Origin: Miscanthus floridulus
Lineage: Eukaryota; Streptophyta; Magnoliopsida; Poales; Poaceae
NCBI RefSeq assembly: GCF_019320115.1
Contig: NC_089591.1
Location: forward strand, 56,048,078 to 56,112,077
DNA: 64,000 bases
Reading direction: 5' to 3'
Notes under the pieces: generated by a model
Databases searched by the model: none
Seen by the model: only the letters and a program-made list of their open reading frames with translations
What the model was told of the DNA's origin: nothing
Program-made: the position numbers and the translations under genes
In this document: positions 43,856-55,951 of the stretch, in pieces
How the letters are laid out: every line of letters starts with the position of its first letter
How positions within the stretch are numbered: position 1 is the stretch's first letter

Positions 43856-46600
43856 GTAGCTGTAAGCTGAGATTCCTCGAAAAAACCCTGTGGGAAAAAT
43901 CTGAGGAATATATATGTATAGATATGTTATAAAAACTCCTTTAAACCCTATAGAAAATAAGGAGAAAATAATATATGTCTATGTGATTTAAATAAATCAC
44001 TATGTCATTGGTATCCCATTAAAAATCCTAGTGGGAGAAAAATATTAGAGATACGATATATAGATAACTCCCCTAAAAATGTTTTCAGGAAAAAATATGA
44101 GGAACAATATAAGGTGATATGCTGCTAAAACTTCTGTAAAAATCTAGTGGGAAAATTAGGATAAAATATGACGACATATTATTGGTATTGCCTCTAGGAT
44201 AACTCACATGAAAAAATCTTTTCAGGGAAAAACCATGGATGAGTTGTGAGGGTAATATGTATCTTTCATATTTCCCAAAAAACCCGATGGGGAAAATAGA
44301 AAATATGATACATGCTTATGTTAATATTACCTCATTAAAAACTTTAACAAGAAACCTTGTGAGTAAAACTTATGAAAGAAAAGAATATAATATGATGATG
44401 GTACATGTCAACATTTAGGAGATGTCTCCTCTGATTCTGGCAAATCTCGAAGTCGCCGCATACCAATTCCATGTACCAATTTTTTAAAACACAGAAGTTG
44501 GTAAGAACTTAGTAAATAGGTCAGCGAGACTATCACATGACTTGATTTGCAAGATGTTTATTTTCCCGCTTTCTTATAATTCATTGGGATAAAACAATTT
44601 AGGAACAATATGTTTAGTGATATTGCTCTTTACGTAACCTATTTGCATCTGTGTAACACAAGCGAAATTATCTTCATAGATAATTGTAGGTGATTCAATT
44701 GAACCAATACCACATGACTGGTGTATGTGGTTAACCATTCTATGAAGTCATACACATTCTCGTGATGCCTCATATAGAGCAATAATTTCATAATGATCAG
44801 TAGAGGTCGCTCTTAGAGTCTGCTTAGAAGACTTTCATGAAATAGTTGTACCTCCATGTAGGAATGCAAATCCTGTTTGGGATTTTCCATTATAAGGATC
44901 ACATAAGTAACTAGCATCGGTATAACCAATTATACTGGGATCATAATTTTTCTTGAAGAATAAACCAAGATCCTTTTTGCCATTAAGGTATCTGAGGATA
45001 CACTTCGCTCCCATCTAATGACGGCGAGTTTGGTCCACACTATGTCTAGCTAGTAAGTTCACTGCAAATGCGATATCAGGTCTAGTGCAATTTGCAAGAT
45101 ACATAGTGTGCCAATGACACTGAGATATGGGATTTCTGGTCCCAACATCTTTTCCCCAATATCCAGGGGTCTAAATGGATCTTTTCCTATTTCTAAGAAA
45201 TGAACAACCATCGAGGTTTTATTAGTGTATGATTTATCCATATTGAATTTCTCTAATATTTTCTAGATATAGGCTGATTGATGCACTAAAATCCTTGAAG
45301 AACGGTGCTCAAGTTATAAGCCTAGGGAATATTGGTCTTACCAAAATCCTTCGTCTCGAATTCCATCTTTAGGTGATTGCGTGCTTCTTTTATATCCTTA
45401 GGACCGTCAATGATATTTAAATCATCAAACATATACGGATATAATGCAAAATCCCGTTTGAGATTTCTTAATGAAAACACATGGGCAATCATCGTTGTTA
45501 GTGTATCCTTTCTTTAGAAGGAATTCACTCAATCGGTTATACCACATTCGTCCCAACTGCTCCAAGCCATATAATGACTTTTGTAGTTTTACACAATACA
45601 TATTGCGATTTGTGTTTGGATTCGGAATTTGGATTCCATATCGGGAACCTTCATGTATATGTCCAAATCAAGTGACCCATATAGATATGCAGTCACCATG
45701 TCCATCAACTTTATAGATAGATGATTTTGCACTGCCAATGATATTATGTATCGGAAATTAATTCCACTCGTTACCAGAGAATATGTTTCATTGTAATCAA
45801 TGTCGGGTCTCTGCGTGAACCCTTGTGCTACTAGCCTCGCTTTATATATCGCCACCTCATTGTTCTCATTTCATTTTCGGACGAAAAACCCATTTAAAGC
45901 CTATAGGAAAGACTTTGGAAGGTGTACGTATTCAGATGTGAATACCCCTCTTCTAGTGAGCGAGGCTATCTCAGCTTAAATTGCTTCTTTCCATTGAGCC
46001 TAGTCTGAGCGCTTTTTGCTCTCTGCCATGGTCTTGGGATCTGGATCATTGAGAAAGATTTCTGTAATTGCTGCAGAGAAGTACATGTTGACAACAGTAG
46101 TCTTACGATCGTATGATTCTCTAGAATCGATATATTTGATGGAAATTTCTTTCAACCCATTAATTGACTCGTCATTTCCCAAAATTATGGAGTCAGGTGT
46201 TCCGATGTCCCAGGATCAAAATTTGGATGCACCATTGATCTGGGTTGTGAATTTGGTCCTAGTTTTGGATTTTTATCTACTATTAGGTGTCTACCAACTT
46301 GACGTAGGCTTGGATTTACTGATTTGGAGGATTTAGCCCTCGATATCCTCGGACACTTATTTGAAGCATTGTCCTTGGAAGCGGCCGTACTTCTCCCCCT
46401 CTTCTTTGGAAGTGGGAGTTGAATGGTTTTTATTGGTACCTCCATTCTTTCGGGCGCATTACGAGCAGGATAAGAGGATTTGGTAACATCCTTGTAATCA
46501 GTAAATGCTTCTGGCAGGTTATGGCTGCACTGGCTTAGCATAATGGTTTTTGCTGCATCAAGTTGCACGGCGTGGTCAAAAGAGTTATTTTTTTTCAAAA
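43856..46600 (-). mobile_element. Truncated Ty1/copia retrotransposon, minus strand
   Basis: Read leftward from about 46598: a linker after integrase (46598-46185, Pro/Lys/Ser-rich), then 46182-46000. The copia reverse transcriptase starts at 45855 with KARLVAQGFTQRPDIDYNET and includes LMDMVTAYLYGSLD. A later region (45241-45059) includes the PLDIGEKMLGPEIPYLS segment before RNase H, whose degraded remains reach about 44420. Leftward from there to 43856 lies non-coding sequence with many CCTNGTGGGAAAA-like words, as found between pol and the 3' LTR. Gag, protease and integrase are missing. The CACTA is inserted in this copy, so it is older. Confidence 0.8.
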
Positions 46601-48350
46601 TAAGTTATTATTATTAAATATTATTTAAAAAAGGTGTTAAAAAAATCCAACCCACCACACAGTTCCATCCAGAAGGAAGGTGCCGATACACATGCCCGTA
46701 AAATTGCAACTGCATCAGTTGCAGTGAAGTCCCGTGCTCCAGGCCCTGTCGAAACGAATAGCTACAAAATACATAAGCTGCAAGCCCAACATATCGGTAC
46801 GATCTTCATATAATTTTTGTATGTAATATGTTTATTTACAGATAAAATTTAGTATCTGATTTCACGGAGTTTTGAATTTTGACATCTCAGATCATCATTT
46901 ACCAAAACGTTCTAGTATTTTAAAAGGAAGCTCTGACATTGGAAAAAAAAATTCCAGATCCGATTATCAGCTAGTTCACGGAAGGACCTACTCCGTACCC
47001 TACTTCCTGATAGATAGAATTTGAGGAGTCTATATGTCCTGAGTATGTCCGTTGATAATATCAATATCTAGCAGTTCGGGTAAGCATTGGGCCCGCCTGT
47101 TCCGTAGCACGTCTCTGCAGCAGCAGCAGTTACTGTGGCTGCTGCAGCCCACTCTTACTGTACAGACAGCAGCGCTCTGCTTCTGTACTGAATCTCTTGT
47201 TGTGTAGAAAGAGCTAGATATGAGTATATGACCATGAACATATCCGAATAGTAACATCATACACAATCTAAGATTGACTACGAAGTTCGGGGAAAAAGGA
47301 CCACCGTATTTCATAAAACCGAAATGCATTTGTGCATTTTCATTCGTTCTTGATGACACTTAATTTACTTCATATTTCCTCGTGCTGCCATCATAAACAT
47401 GACCTGTGAGATCAGCTCTTACTCTTTTTCTACCTCCATCTTTTTCTTCTCCCTCTATATATATCTTTTAATTTATACATAGTTTTCTTCCTCTCCATCC
47501 ATATATATGGCCAGCAAAAACTTATATTATAGGGGCTCTATGGGGTTGTATACCGGTGAGTGGCTAGCCTGGATCCGCCCCCGTGTGAGACAAGTTGGCA
47601 CTGCAATTACATGTGTGACACTATGTGCGTATAGTTTAATTAGAGACAGCATAATAATCCTGCTGGGATTATAATTCCAGTATGGCGCACTTTAAATGGC
47701 ATGTATATATGATGGTATATATCCTTTCACTAATCATCAGAGCCGTGCTATATAGAATCAAGCAAATGAAAGGTTCAAGACATTCTCCAGAGATGTTCAC
47801 CACCTATAAATAGGTAGGACAACCATTTTACTTCTCATCATAAATAAAATGATAAACATGGCATCCATCCAAATCAATTTGAATCCATGTAAAGGGCTCA
47901 AATAAATTACACTCATCGTGTAACTTTCAGATACTATTCCAACAACAGTGACATATGTTGATTTAATGAACTTATCTTGTTAGCATCATTATCGTTGAGG
48001 ACGGCAACAGCCAACATATATCCACATTAATCTTATTATAGCTTTCAATATTCAAATTTCATGGCATTTAGTTTTTTTTAAATTGCTACAGTAGATATTT
48101 TGATGCTAAAATGTAGTAGTACCACGGTGATCTGTGAAGTCATCAGTCCCTAACAACAACCTTATCTATTCATTTCTCTATTGAATAAACTACTCAGCAA
48201 TCTAATCTGCAACTTTAACTTCAGGACATGAATTGTGCATGCCTATGTAGGATACCATAGGAACACTAAGATAACTCAAACGTTTTCATAATCACATTGT
48301 CTATGAATAGCCCTATATATGTAATTCTACCAATGTACCGATCGAGTTAA
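46601..48350. other. Unassigned intergenic sequence
   Basis: AT-rich, no gene recognised. The minus-strand ORF at 47359-47030 (109 codons) has no family motif and probably is not real. A CAG-rich stretch with CTGCAGCAGCAGCAG near 47114 sits in a short imperfect hairpin (47090-47185). Confidence 0.4.
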
Positions 48351-48354
48351 ACCA

Positions 48355-48553
48355 TTTTGAGTTTGACCAAGTTTATACAAAGAGTATATGAATACTATGG
48401 TACTAAATAAGTGTCATAGGTTCGTCATGAAATATATTTATAGCTATACATATTTTGTATCATAAATATTGATACTATCTTACATAGATTTGGTCAAACT
48501 TTCAATAATTTGACCTAAGGAAACAACTAGAATTGCATTCTTTTCAGGATGTA
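48355..48553. mobile_element. Stowaway/mariner-type MITE remnant
   Basis: GAGTTTGACCAAGTTTATA near the left side and TTTGGTCAAACTTTCAATAATTTGACC near the right form the inverted repeat typical of this very common grass MITE. Inside are its usual ATATATTTATAG and ATAAATATTGATAC words. The right end (CATTCTTTTCAGGATGTA) is cut by the second CACTA and resumes at 52031 (GTAGGTAGTA). Confidence 0.55.
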
Positions 48554-48574
48554 CACTGCTGGAAACTCGAATAC

Positions 48575-48960
48575 TCCTGTGCGTGCAAAAACCCACAGAA
48601 AAATATTTTTCTAGCGGTGTATCGTCAGAAAATAACACACAGAAATAGAATGATAGAAAAATCAAATTTTTCTATCGGTTCGCCGTCAGAAATAGTTTTT
48701 CTGTCGGTCTTACACGCACAGAAAAATCACGTTCACCCAGATTAAAACTAATTTTTCTGTGTGGACATCCACACAGAAAAAAAAGAAACAAACACACACA
48801 CAAAAACATGTATTTTTTCTGTCGATTAGGCTAACTCACAGAAAAATTCCTTTCACCCAAACTAAAAATAATGGTTCTGTATAGCCATCCTCATAGAAAA
48901 AAAGAGCAGTAGACCTTTAATATATATATCTCATAGAAAATGGTATATTTAATATAATTT
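48575..48960. repeat. Second CACTA 5' subterminal palindromes
   Basis: About six hairpins such as TTTTTCTGTGTGGACATCC followed by ACACAGAAAAA, and variants with TCTGTCGG or TCTATCGG. The corresponding right-hand cluster is at about 51770-52010. Confidence 0.85.
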
Positions 48961-49539
48961 TCACAGAAGCATATAGCATTCAAATAATACATAGAAATCA
49001 GTAGTCCAGCATGAATGGAGTCAACACTTAAAGTCAAAAATGGAATCAGTCCGATCTATTAGCACATATATTATATATACAAATATGATATGTAGTTATC
49101 TACTTGTTCAACATGAATAATACAATGAATTCAAAAATATGGATATGGAAAAAGAAATAACTATTTTTTCTTGTTCAACCAATAGTAAACTGCTTCACCT
49201 TCCACTCTATCTCTACCTATTAAGCAAAGACATATTTTTAGTCAACAAAAAACACTAGTATTGTAAGAAGTTTGCCTTTTTTATTGAGCATAGTGGGGAC
49301 TGCTCGGTACCTTTCATCTCAGGTCACAAGCCAATTTGATTTGCACTGAATGCCATCTACTGAAAAACAACAAGGAAAATAGAACGCACTGTAGAAAATA
49401 GAACAGGAAATTGCATATAGCCACTAAAGTTTACAGTATTCCTTATGGCAAAAGGTAATTGAAGAAAGGAAGCTTCACTCATCCTAGTTAAACAGCAAAC
49501 AGAACAAAATATCCCAAGTACCAGCTCATAAGGTGCTAT

Positions 49540-49740
49540 ATCTACCTAAATGGAAATAAAAACTCACAAAATATTCCACTGATTGGCCGCTGAACATATA
49601 ATATCTCCATGAAGTGAGCTAACAAACTTATTTAATTAGAGAAAAAGATAATCATAACCCACATCAGAGCATCTTAAATTGCTATATCTACCAAAATGGA
49701 AGTGAAAACTCATAAAATATTCCACTAATTGGAAGACCAA
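49540..49740 (+). repeat. Short direct duplication inside the second CACTA
   Basis: A block of about 50 bases, with GCTATATCTACC, AATGGAA and ACTCACAAAATATTCCACTG, occurs at about 49541-49592 and again, diverged, at 49682-49732. The second copy ends where the captured coding segment starts, so it may mark a capture junction. The rest of 48960-49720 shows no gene. Confidence 0.6.
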
Positions 49741-50414
49741 ATGCCAAGTCTAATGTAGGATCCAGTTGGGGTGAGAAAGATAAGATGGAGTCTGTTGAGC
49801 ATCTGAAAGTCCCAAAAGAATCAGACACATGGAATACAGGGAAATCAAATGAAAGTCCATGGGATAACAATGATGCACTACAGGATTCCTGGGTTAATAG
49901 TGCAACTCGTAATAACAACGCTCAGGATGGTTCATGGGACAAAGTAGTAGCTATAAAGGATCCTAATTCACAGCAAGATTCATGGAGTAATGTGACAATC
50001 CAGAAGAATGATGCACAGAATGATTCTTGGGACAATGTAGCAGATAAGGCCCCAAATTCTGCTGCAGAAGACTCCTAGGGTAATCTGGCTGCAACACCAG
50101 TGGGCAATTTAGATGCTAAGCAATCAGATTCTTGGGATGACTGGAATGTTGTGCCTACTGAGAACTCACAAGGTACTGCTCAATGGAAAGAGACAACTGA
50201 TTCTGGTAACAAGGACTAGAAAGCAGATGGATGGGGTGCCAAATCTAGTAACTGGAGCAGCCAAAGAAACAATCCTAGGAGACCCCCAAGGAGACCGGAT
50301 GAGAGGGGTCCACCTCCACCAAGACAATGGTTTGAACTAACAATAGAGGAGAAGAACATTCTTCTAGAAGTTGAACCCATAATATTCCATGGAGGTAGCC
50401 AATTGGCACAATAA
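49722..50414 (+). pseudogene. NRPE1: Captured NRPE1-like WG/GW-rich (AGO-hook) tail segment
   Basis: One frame stays open from about 49722 to TAA at 50412-50414 apart from TAG at 50076 and at 50217. It encodes about 12 tryptophans, nearly all next to Asp, Ser or Gly (SSWGEK, DSWSNV, DSWDNV, DSWDDWNVV, DGWGAKSSNWSS). Then come RRPPRRPDERGPPPPRQ and FELTIEEKNILLEVEPI, followed by a junction to unrelated sequence. This order, a W-repeat tail then the start of a DeCL-like region, matches the C-terminus of NRPE1, the Pol V subunit whose W motifs bind ARGONAUTE4 in RNA-directed DNA methylation. SPT5-like/KTF1 is the alternative. The fragment lacks all polymerase domains. Confidence 0.65.
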
Positions 50415-50899
50415 TGTCCAGTACCCAGGTTCATCTATATTATTGATGTTGAGTAATCTTGAGTGGTTTGTCACATGAATGCAATAACAGAAAGCTAACA
50501 TGGTAGAATGGGCAAGTTTTCTTATATGAGAAAGATGTCTAAAAAAATTTGTAGACCAAAATAGATGCAGGTATAGTTTAGTAACGGTCTTTTATATTCA
50601 CAGGTTTATACTTGTGACAATGGAAATGACTACACATATACAACATTTCAGTACAACAGAGAATTAAGTAATGTGAAACGCTAACCCAAGATAGATTGAG
50701 AAATAACTGTTACTAGACAATAATTGTTGTACTTCATAACTGAAAATGTATCACTTTAGAAATTCAAGTATTTTTCAAACATCTAAACCATGTATGAGCT
50801 CTAAAAAATATCGGAGATTGTAACAACAGGAGCGTGCTTTTAATTCTAAAAATAGCACACATATGACAGGTTAATTAAACATGAACCAAGTTTGAGCAA

Positions 50900-51770
50900 C
50901 CGCAGCTCACACACATTGATCTATCGATCCACCCCCAATATCGAATCCTAAACCGAGCACAAAAACCCAAATAGATTATGTTAGCTAAGGTTTGGGTGCT
51001 CGGTTTCAAGGGAGAGCAAAGGGGTGGGCGCATACCTAGTGGGTGCTCGTTGCTGGCGAATGTCGAGGGCCCGACGAAGACAAGGGTGAGCGCTGGAGGA
51101 GGGAGTCGACGCCGACTAGAGGAGGGAGGCAGCGCCAGCCGGATGTGGGTGGAGGGAGGGGCACCAGTTGGATCTGGTAGAAGAGGGAGGCGCCGCCGGC
51201 CGGTCTAGAGGAGGGAGGTGCTGCCATCCGGTCTTGCACGAGCAGCCACCGCCGTCTTCCGAGGGAAGGGAGGGGAGGAGTTGTAGTGGAGGGGGGGGTG
51301 GCCGCTGCGACGGTGGAAGAGAGGAGGGGGGCGATGGGAGATGGTCGAGTCTCAGGGAAGACTTGCACGGCTAGAAGAGGGGCACACTTCGGCCACCGGA
51401 AGGAGGTTGCGCTCGGAGCTGTAGATCCAAACACTAGGGCGGGGAGGGGCAGCGCCTGGGAGCGGGCCGAGCGCCGCACGGGAAGGGCTGCACCCTGGAG
51501 GAGCAGCGGTTGGTTGCAGAGAACGACGTCGAATCGGCGGCGAAGCTCCTTGGTGCGGCAGGAGGCAGATCTGGGGGGGGGGGGGGCGGTGGCCATGGAG
51601 CTGGGGTGGCTGGCGACGGCCTACGGGCGCCGGATATGGAGATGGGGCGGCGGGCCTAGAGCTGCGAGACCTAGGAGCGACGGGAGTGCGGGCATGGTCT
51701 CAGGCGGGTGTGGGCGGCGCGTTTGGGATAGGGATGGGGGCCGCGTCTGGAGATAGGTTTAGGGGTTTTG
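50900..51770 (-). other. GC-rich block inside the second CACTA, possible captured first exon
   Basis: The block is abruptly GC-rich. On the minus strand a long open frame (51596-51036) encodes a Pro/Ser/Arg-rich, low-complexity product with no recognisable domain. It ends at GAGCACCCACTAG|GTATGCGCC, a plausible splice donor near 51033. The same boundary occurs at 60600-60590 on the minus strand. It could be a captured 5' exon or an element-specific exon. I do not support a protein here. Confidence 0.4.
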
Positions 51771-52010
51771 TGTTTTTTTTGTGCGTGTATATAGTTTTTC
51801 TGTGCATGTATATAGTTTTTCTATGAGTTTTGAAAAGACCGATAGAATAATGGCAATTTTTCTGTGTGTATTTACACGCACAGAAAAATCACGTGATTTT
51901 TCTGTGGGTTTTTGAATATTTATGTCTGGATTTTTAAAACCCACACCTTAATTACCAATTTTCTGTGTGTATAGAGAAAAACGCACAGAAAAATTCATCA
52001 CCTACAGGAG
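51770..52010. repeat. Second CACTA 3' subterminal palindromes
   Basis: Copies of AGTTTTTCTGTGCATG, ATTTTTCTGTGTGTATTTACACGCACAGAAAAATC and ATTTTCTGTGTGTATAG with ACGCACAGAAAAATTC lead to the terminal inverted repeat. Confidence 0.83.
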
Positions 52011-52179
52011 TATTCGAGTTTCCAATAGTGGTAGGTAGTACCATATATATACTGAGTTAAGTTGCATCAATTCATGTGGGCCACAAAATGATAAGACCAA
52101 AATAAAATACTTGTATGATCGTATATCAAACCTCTCCACTTTAAATGACATTACCTCATCAATGACATGTAAAATCCCA

Positions 52180-52182
<3 letters not shown>

Positions 52183-52261
<79 letters not shown>
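52183..52261. repeat. (AT)n microsatellite
   Basis: About 79 uninterrupted bases of alternating A and T, 150 bases right of the second CACTA. Likely length-variable. Confidence 0.97.
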
Positions 52262-52264
<3 letters not shown>

Positions 52265-54220
52265 CTGCTCCAAGGAGGTAAACAGATAGAACTACATGCT
52301 GAACTCACAGTCCTGCCACGCATAGGTTGTTACATTCTAATTTTATTAATTGGTGTAATGTGTTACTAAGTCTATGTACTTTCCCTGATCACGACTACAA
52401 GTTGTTTACTACATCGACAAGTTCAACAAGATAACACTTTTATAGGTAATTTCTGTGAAAATATAAAATCCAATTCACTAACATCAGTCTTACCTCAACA
52501 ATTATCTAAGTCCATAAATATTGATCGTCAAAGTTGGAAAGAGTTGATCGCAAGAACCCTAAAATGACGTATATACAATTGAACAAAGCATCATTGAGCC
52601 ATTACCTGTAAATGAGATGTGTTTAATTTTAATCTAACTGCAATATTACTCAAACTTGAAATAAAACCGTCTCTTGTTTTAATTTCCTGATCACTTGACG
52701 TATGCTTGCATGGTAGTTACAGATTGGCTAAGGGCACATTCGTATGCCACACTAGTGTTGGAACAAAAACCTGTAGGCTCTGGTTTAGTTTGCATCCTTT
52801 ATCACATGACAGACAAGTTAATAGTGCAATAATGCCTTGGTTGGAGACTACACCACTACATGAGTATATGACCACCTTGCCATATAGCTTCATTTCATAT
52901 ATATATATTTTATATAAAAAGGAAACTTTGATGTGCAGGTGCATATAGCTACATAGATATATTAGATATAAGATTAGATTGAGCAAACATACATGATGGA
53001 ACAGAAGTGGGAATGAGATATTACAAGTGGTTTACATGCTTACGAAAAGAAAGTATATATCATCATGATTATTCCTATGCTGGATCAAGGCTTTATTTAT
53101 ATACTTGAAACTTTATATATACTGCCATTAACCGTCGTAGTGTCATGATGGAACTGGAAAACTAACAAAAATAGTCTTTTGCCAGTAGTTTAGCAGTTTT
53201 AGAGCAAAAATCAGACTATTTATTATATTGTAAAGGAAGCATGCAATATTGCAACCTAGGTAGCAGTTGAAAGTTCAACGGTTGCCCAGTAAAAAGAATA
53301 GCACAGCAACTAGCCTGGCCCTTCTTTTTTGTAGAAACACATGTGCACACTCACTTGCACCGATGCCATGCCTTTTCAACCAAGAACATACGCAAAACTT
53401 GTCATTTTGTGTGTGAAAAATCTGCTGGTGAGAAGTTCGTAGGCTCAAATTTAGAAACCCCAATGCAGCCTACATATACCAAAAAATATGTTTATTTCTT
53501 AACTAACCAACCTAAAACTTTCACCAGCGTCCCTGCTTGTTATCCTGGACGAAGTTCAATGCTTTGGGCATTGTATTGAACGACCTTCAATGCTATTATT
53601 ATTTACAGCCGACTTGATAACACTTACTTGCCCATTTAAAGACAGCAAAGAAAAATGAAGCTTCAATTAGAAACGGTGAGACTAGGATATTCTGTTAAAT
53701 TATATATCCCAACTAATCATAGTTGCAAGTATAATATAAATCCTCCAACCTCCAATAATTCACAAAAATTTTCGGAACTATTTGTTTCATTATTTTCAAT
53801 AGATTCCCTTTTTATATGAACATGAAACGCCTATATACCAACTTAATTTGCACAAAAAGGAAAGGAATTCAGGAATGCATATCTGCCAGTCCGTTAATAA
53901 TTGAGTCTGACTACTAAACAACTATGTGTTTTATGCAGTTTCAACACATGAATTTTTTTGCACCATAGGATTAAGATCCAACAGCCTCCACCCTTCTTCT
54001 ACCTCCAGCCTTCTTCTACCTTTAGACAATCACAAATCACAAGATCACAGATCCACAGATCATAGAAAATAATTTTTTTCTATGAAAGGACAAATCACAG
54101 ATTCGCCGCCGTCACTGCCGCCACCGCCGGGGCGAGGCTCGCCGGTGGTCACCGGTGAGAAAGAGAGAGGGAGAGAGATAAAAAAATCTATGTATTTTTT
54201 TTTTTGCTAAAACACATATG
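52262..54220. other. Unassigned AT-rich intergenic sequence
   Basis: No gene or intact element recognised on either strand. Small ORFs (for example 52706-52948 and 53343-53579) lack family motifs. A short GC-rich patch (54105-54170, GCCGCC repeats) lies near the right edge. Confidence 0.4.
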
Positions 54221-54278
54221 TGTTGTATAGTATTTCTGTAATTATTTAGTGTTGTATAGTATTTCTGTAATTATTTAG
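54221..54278 (+). repeat. Perfect 29-bp direct duplication
   Basis: TGTTGTATAGTATTTCTGTA plus ATTATTTAG occurs twice in a row (54221-54249 and 54250-54278). Confidence 0.9.
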
Positions 54279-54393
54279 TAGACCGACAACAGAAAGTCAA
54301 AGAAATTGGCGTGTGCGGCCAGGAATTGTGACGCACCATGAATGGAACAGGGTCTAGCTATCTCAACAGTATCCTGCATATCCGGAGCCATTA

Positions 54394-54681
54394 GACTATC
54401 TCTAACAACATCACCTAAAATACAAGACCCATTCCACGTTTGGGTAGCGCTACAGACAAAGTGTTTAATACCCATTTTTTGTCTTTTTCAACAACATAAC
54501 CCAAAAGAGAACTTTTTCTGCAAATGAGTCTTCAGGGGAGAGAATACTTATATTTAGGTTGTCACTCTACTGCAATCCAAAATAGATCTCGCATATAGGT
54601 ACTCTGTTAGAGGCTATACAGTACCATCTAATACCTATTTTAGATTTAGGTTCCCATATGGCTTATCTGTTGGAGATAGCC
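54394..54681. mobile_element. Tourist-like (PIF/Harbinger) MITE, 288 bp
   Basis: The left end GACTATCTCTAACAACA and the reverse complement of the right end, GGCTATCTCCAACAGA, form TIRs. TTA at 54391-54393 and 54682-54684 is the 3-bp duplication of PIF/Harbinger MITEs. It lies about 0.9 kb downstream of the MIR156 hairpin, in or after its transcript. Confidence 0.75.
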
Positions 54682-54684
54682 TTA

Positions 54685-55608
54685 GGGGACAGACAATGTA
54701 TCGTTGCACCATTACTCCTACTTTCAATACCAACCAGACATGACTATTCAAGAACAGAAAGGAGGACGGCAGTAGAAGACAACTGACCGATCGATGGAGA
54801 TACTGGTGATAAGGTGCGGATGAAACGGCGGCAGCGACAGATCTGCCGACCGTGTCACCGTGCTGTGCCTTTACTTGGCATCACAATTCCATGCATTTTC
54901 TTCATGCTCTTCCTCCTCGCCTCCTCCTCCGTTCTATTCTCTGTCTTGCTGAGCTCATCTTATCTATGATACACACGGCGTTGCTTGTGGATCAGCTCTC
55001 AAGCTTAACAGTAACCCTGAAAAAGAAAGAAGAAACCAAGAAAGAAACAGTAGGGAAAGGGAAGAACCGAGTGGTAAATACTAGATCTGGTCAAAAACAC
55101 CATGGAAGGAACACGGATCCATAGATTCCTGACGATGCCGCTGCCATATATATTCCAGGTTCCAAAGATTCAATCAATGGCACAGTAAATAAATCCGTCC
55201 CGGAAAGGGAGTAAAAAATGTATTGGTACTTCCCCTAATGGTATAGCCGTATAGGGCTCCTCGGAAAAGATGAACGGAGGGGCGTTGTACGAGGCGCCGA
55301 GGAAGCCCAACGAGGAAGAAACAACGAGAAAAAAGTACAGCAGCAGCAAGAAGAAAAACTAAACCCCCGGTTCCATCAATCATCAAATCAAACAGTGCCA
55401 TGAATGTAGGAGTAGAACGACGGCCAATAAATCGAAGAAATCCAAAAGATGAGATCGAAATTATTCCCTTTTGAAAGAAGATGAGACGAGGCCATGGGAG
55501 GCGCAGCGCGAGAGTGCTAAGGGCTAGCCATAGGGCGTGGCGCAGCGAGCGGCGCCGGCCGGCGGTGAGCGAGAGCCGCGCCCTGCCGTGTGGCGTGAGG
55601 AGGCCAGC
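54685..55608 (-). ncRNA. MIR156: Probable 3' part of the pri-miR156 transcript
   Basis: This is the sequence transcribed after the hairpin if the promoter at 55952 is used. It has no convincing coding sequence; the minus ORF 55401-55174 (75 codons, hydrophobic N-terminal half) has no family features. The transcript end cannot be fixed by eye. Confidence 0.4.
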
Positions 55609-55701
55609 GGATGACAGACAGAGCAGTGAGCACGCGGCCGCGACGGCACATCCTTGCCGGTGCCGTCACGCCCGGCCGTGTGCTCACTCTCTTCTGTCAC
55701 C
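55609..55701 (-). ncRNA. MIR156: MIR156 precursor hairpin
   Basis: The minus strand contains TGACAGAAGAGAGTGAGCAC at 55699-55680, identical to mature plant miR156. On the other arm at 55631-55611 is GCTCACTGCTCTGTCTGTCA, a typical miR156 passenger strand. The two pair, and pairing continues into the loop (CACGGCCGGGCGTGACGGCAC against GTGCCGTCGCGGCCGCGTG), leaving a terminal loop of about 10 bases. This is a long, strong stem. MiR156 represses SPL transcription factor genes and sets the juvenile-to-adult transition and branching. Only one hairpin was found, so this is a single-copy locus rather than a tandem one. The plus strand does not give the canonical mature sequence. Confidence 0.95.
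55680..55699 (-). ncRNA. MIR156: Mature miR156, 20 nt, 5' arm
   Basis: Exact match to the canonical 20-nt miR156 beginning with U. It is excised from the 5' arm of the hairpin. Confidence 0.95.
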
Positions 55702-55951
55702 CCGCGCGCGCCCAGCCGCCCCCGCCGGACCGGCAGCCATCCGGGCCGCCGCCGCCGCTCACTCCCCAGACTGAAAAGGCAACGCTTGCTTGTCCCGCCC
55801 CTCCTCCTCGGCCCTCGCCCGCCTGGCCGGCCGGTCCCGAAGCGCTAGCACAGCCACAGAACGGTGAGCGAAACGCGAAAACCTGGGTGTTTTGGCTGCT
55901 AATCTGGGCGACTGGCTGTGGGTCGAGTAGGAGCGCGTACCGGCGGTTCCG

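Larger units (their letters stand above)
48554..52030 (+). mobile_element. Second CACTA element, non-autonomous, carrying host gene fragments
   Basis: The left end CACTGCTGGAAACTCGAATA and the right end, whose reverse complement is CACTATTGGAAACTCGAATA, form TIRs of about 27 bases with two mismatches. GTA at 48551-48553 and 52031-52033 is the 3-bp duplication. Subterminal palindromes are built on TTTTTCTGTGTG/CACACAGAAAAA, unlike the first CACTA, so it is another family. It encodes no transposase. The interior holds an NRPE1-like captured segment (49722-50414) and a GC-rich block (50900-51770). Confidence 0.92.

Noticed and set aside
51036..51596. Minus-strand 186-codon ORF in the second CACTA as a protein gene
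   Set aside because: Low-complexity Pro/Ser/Arg sequence in a GC-rich block, open on both strands; no domain seen.
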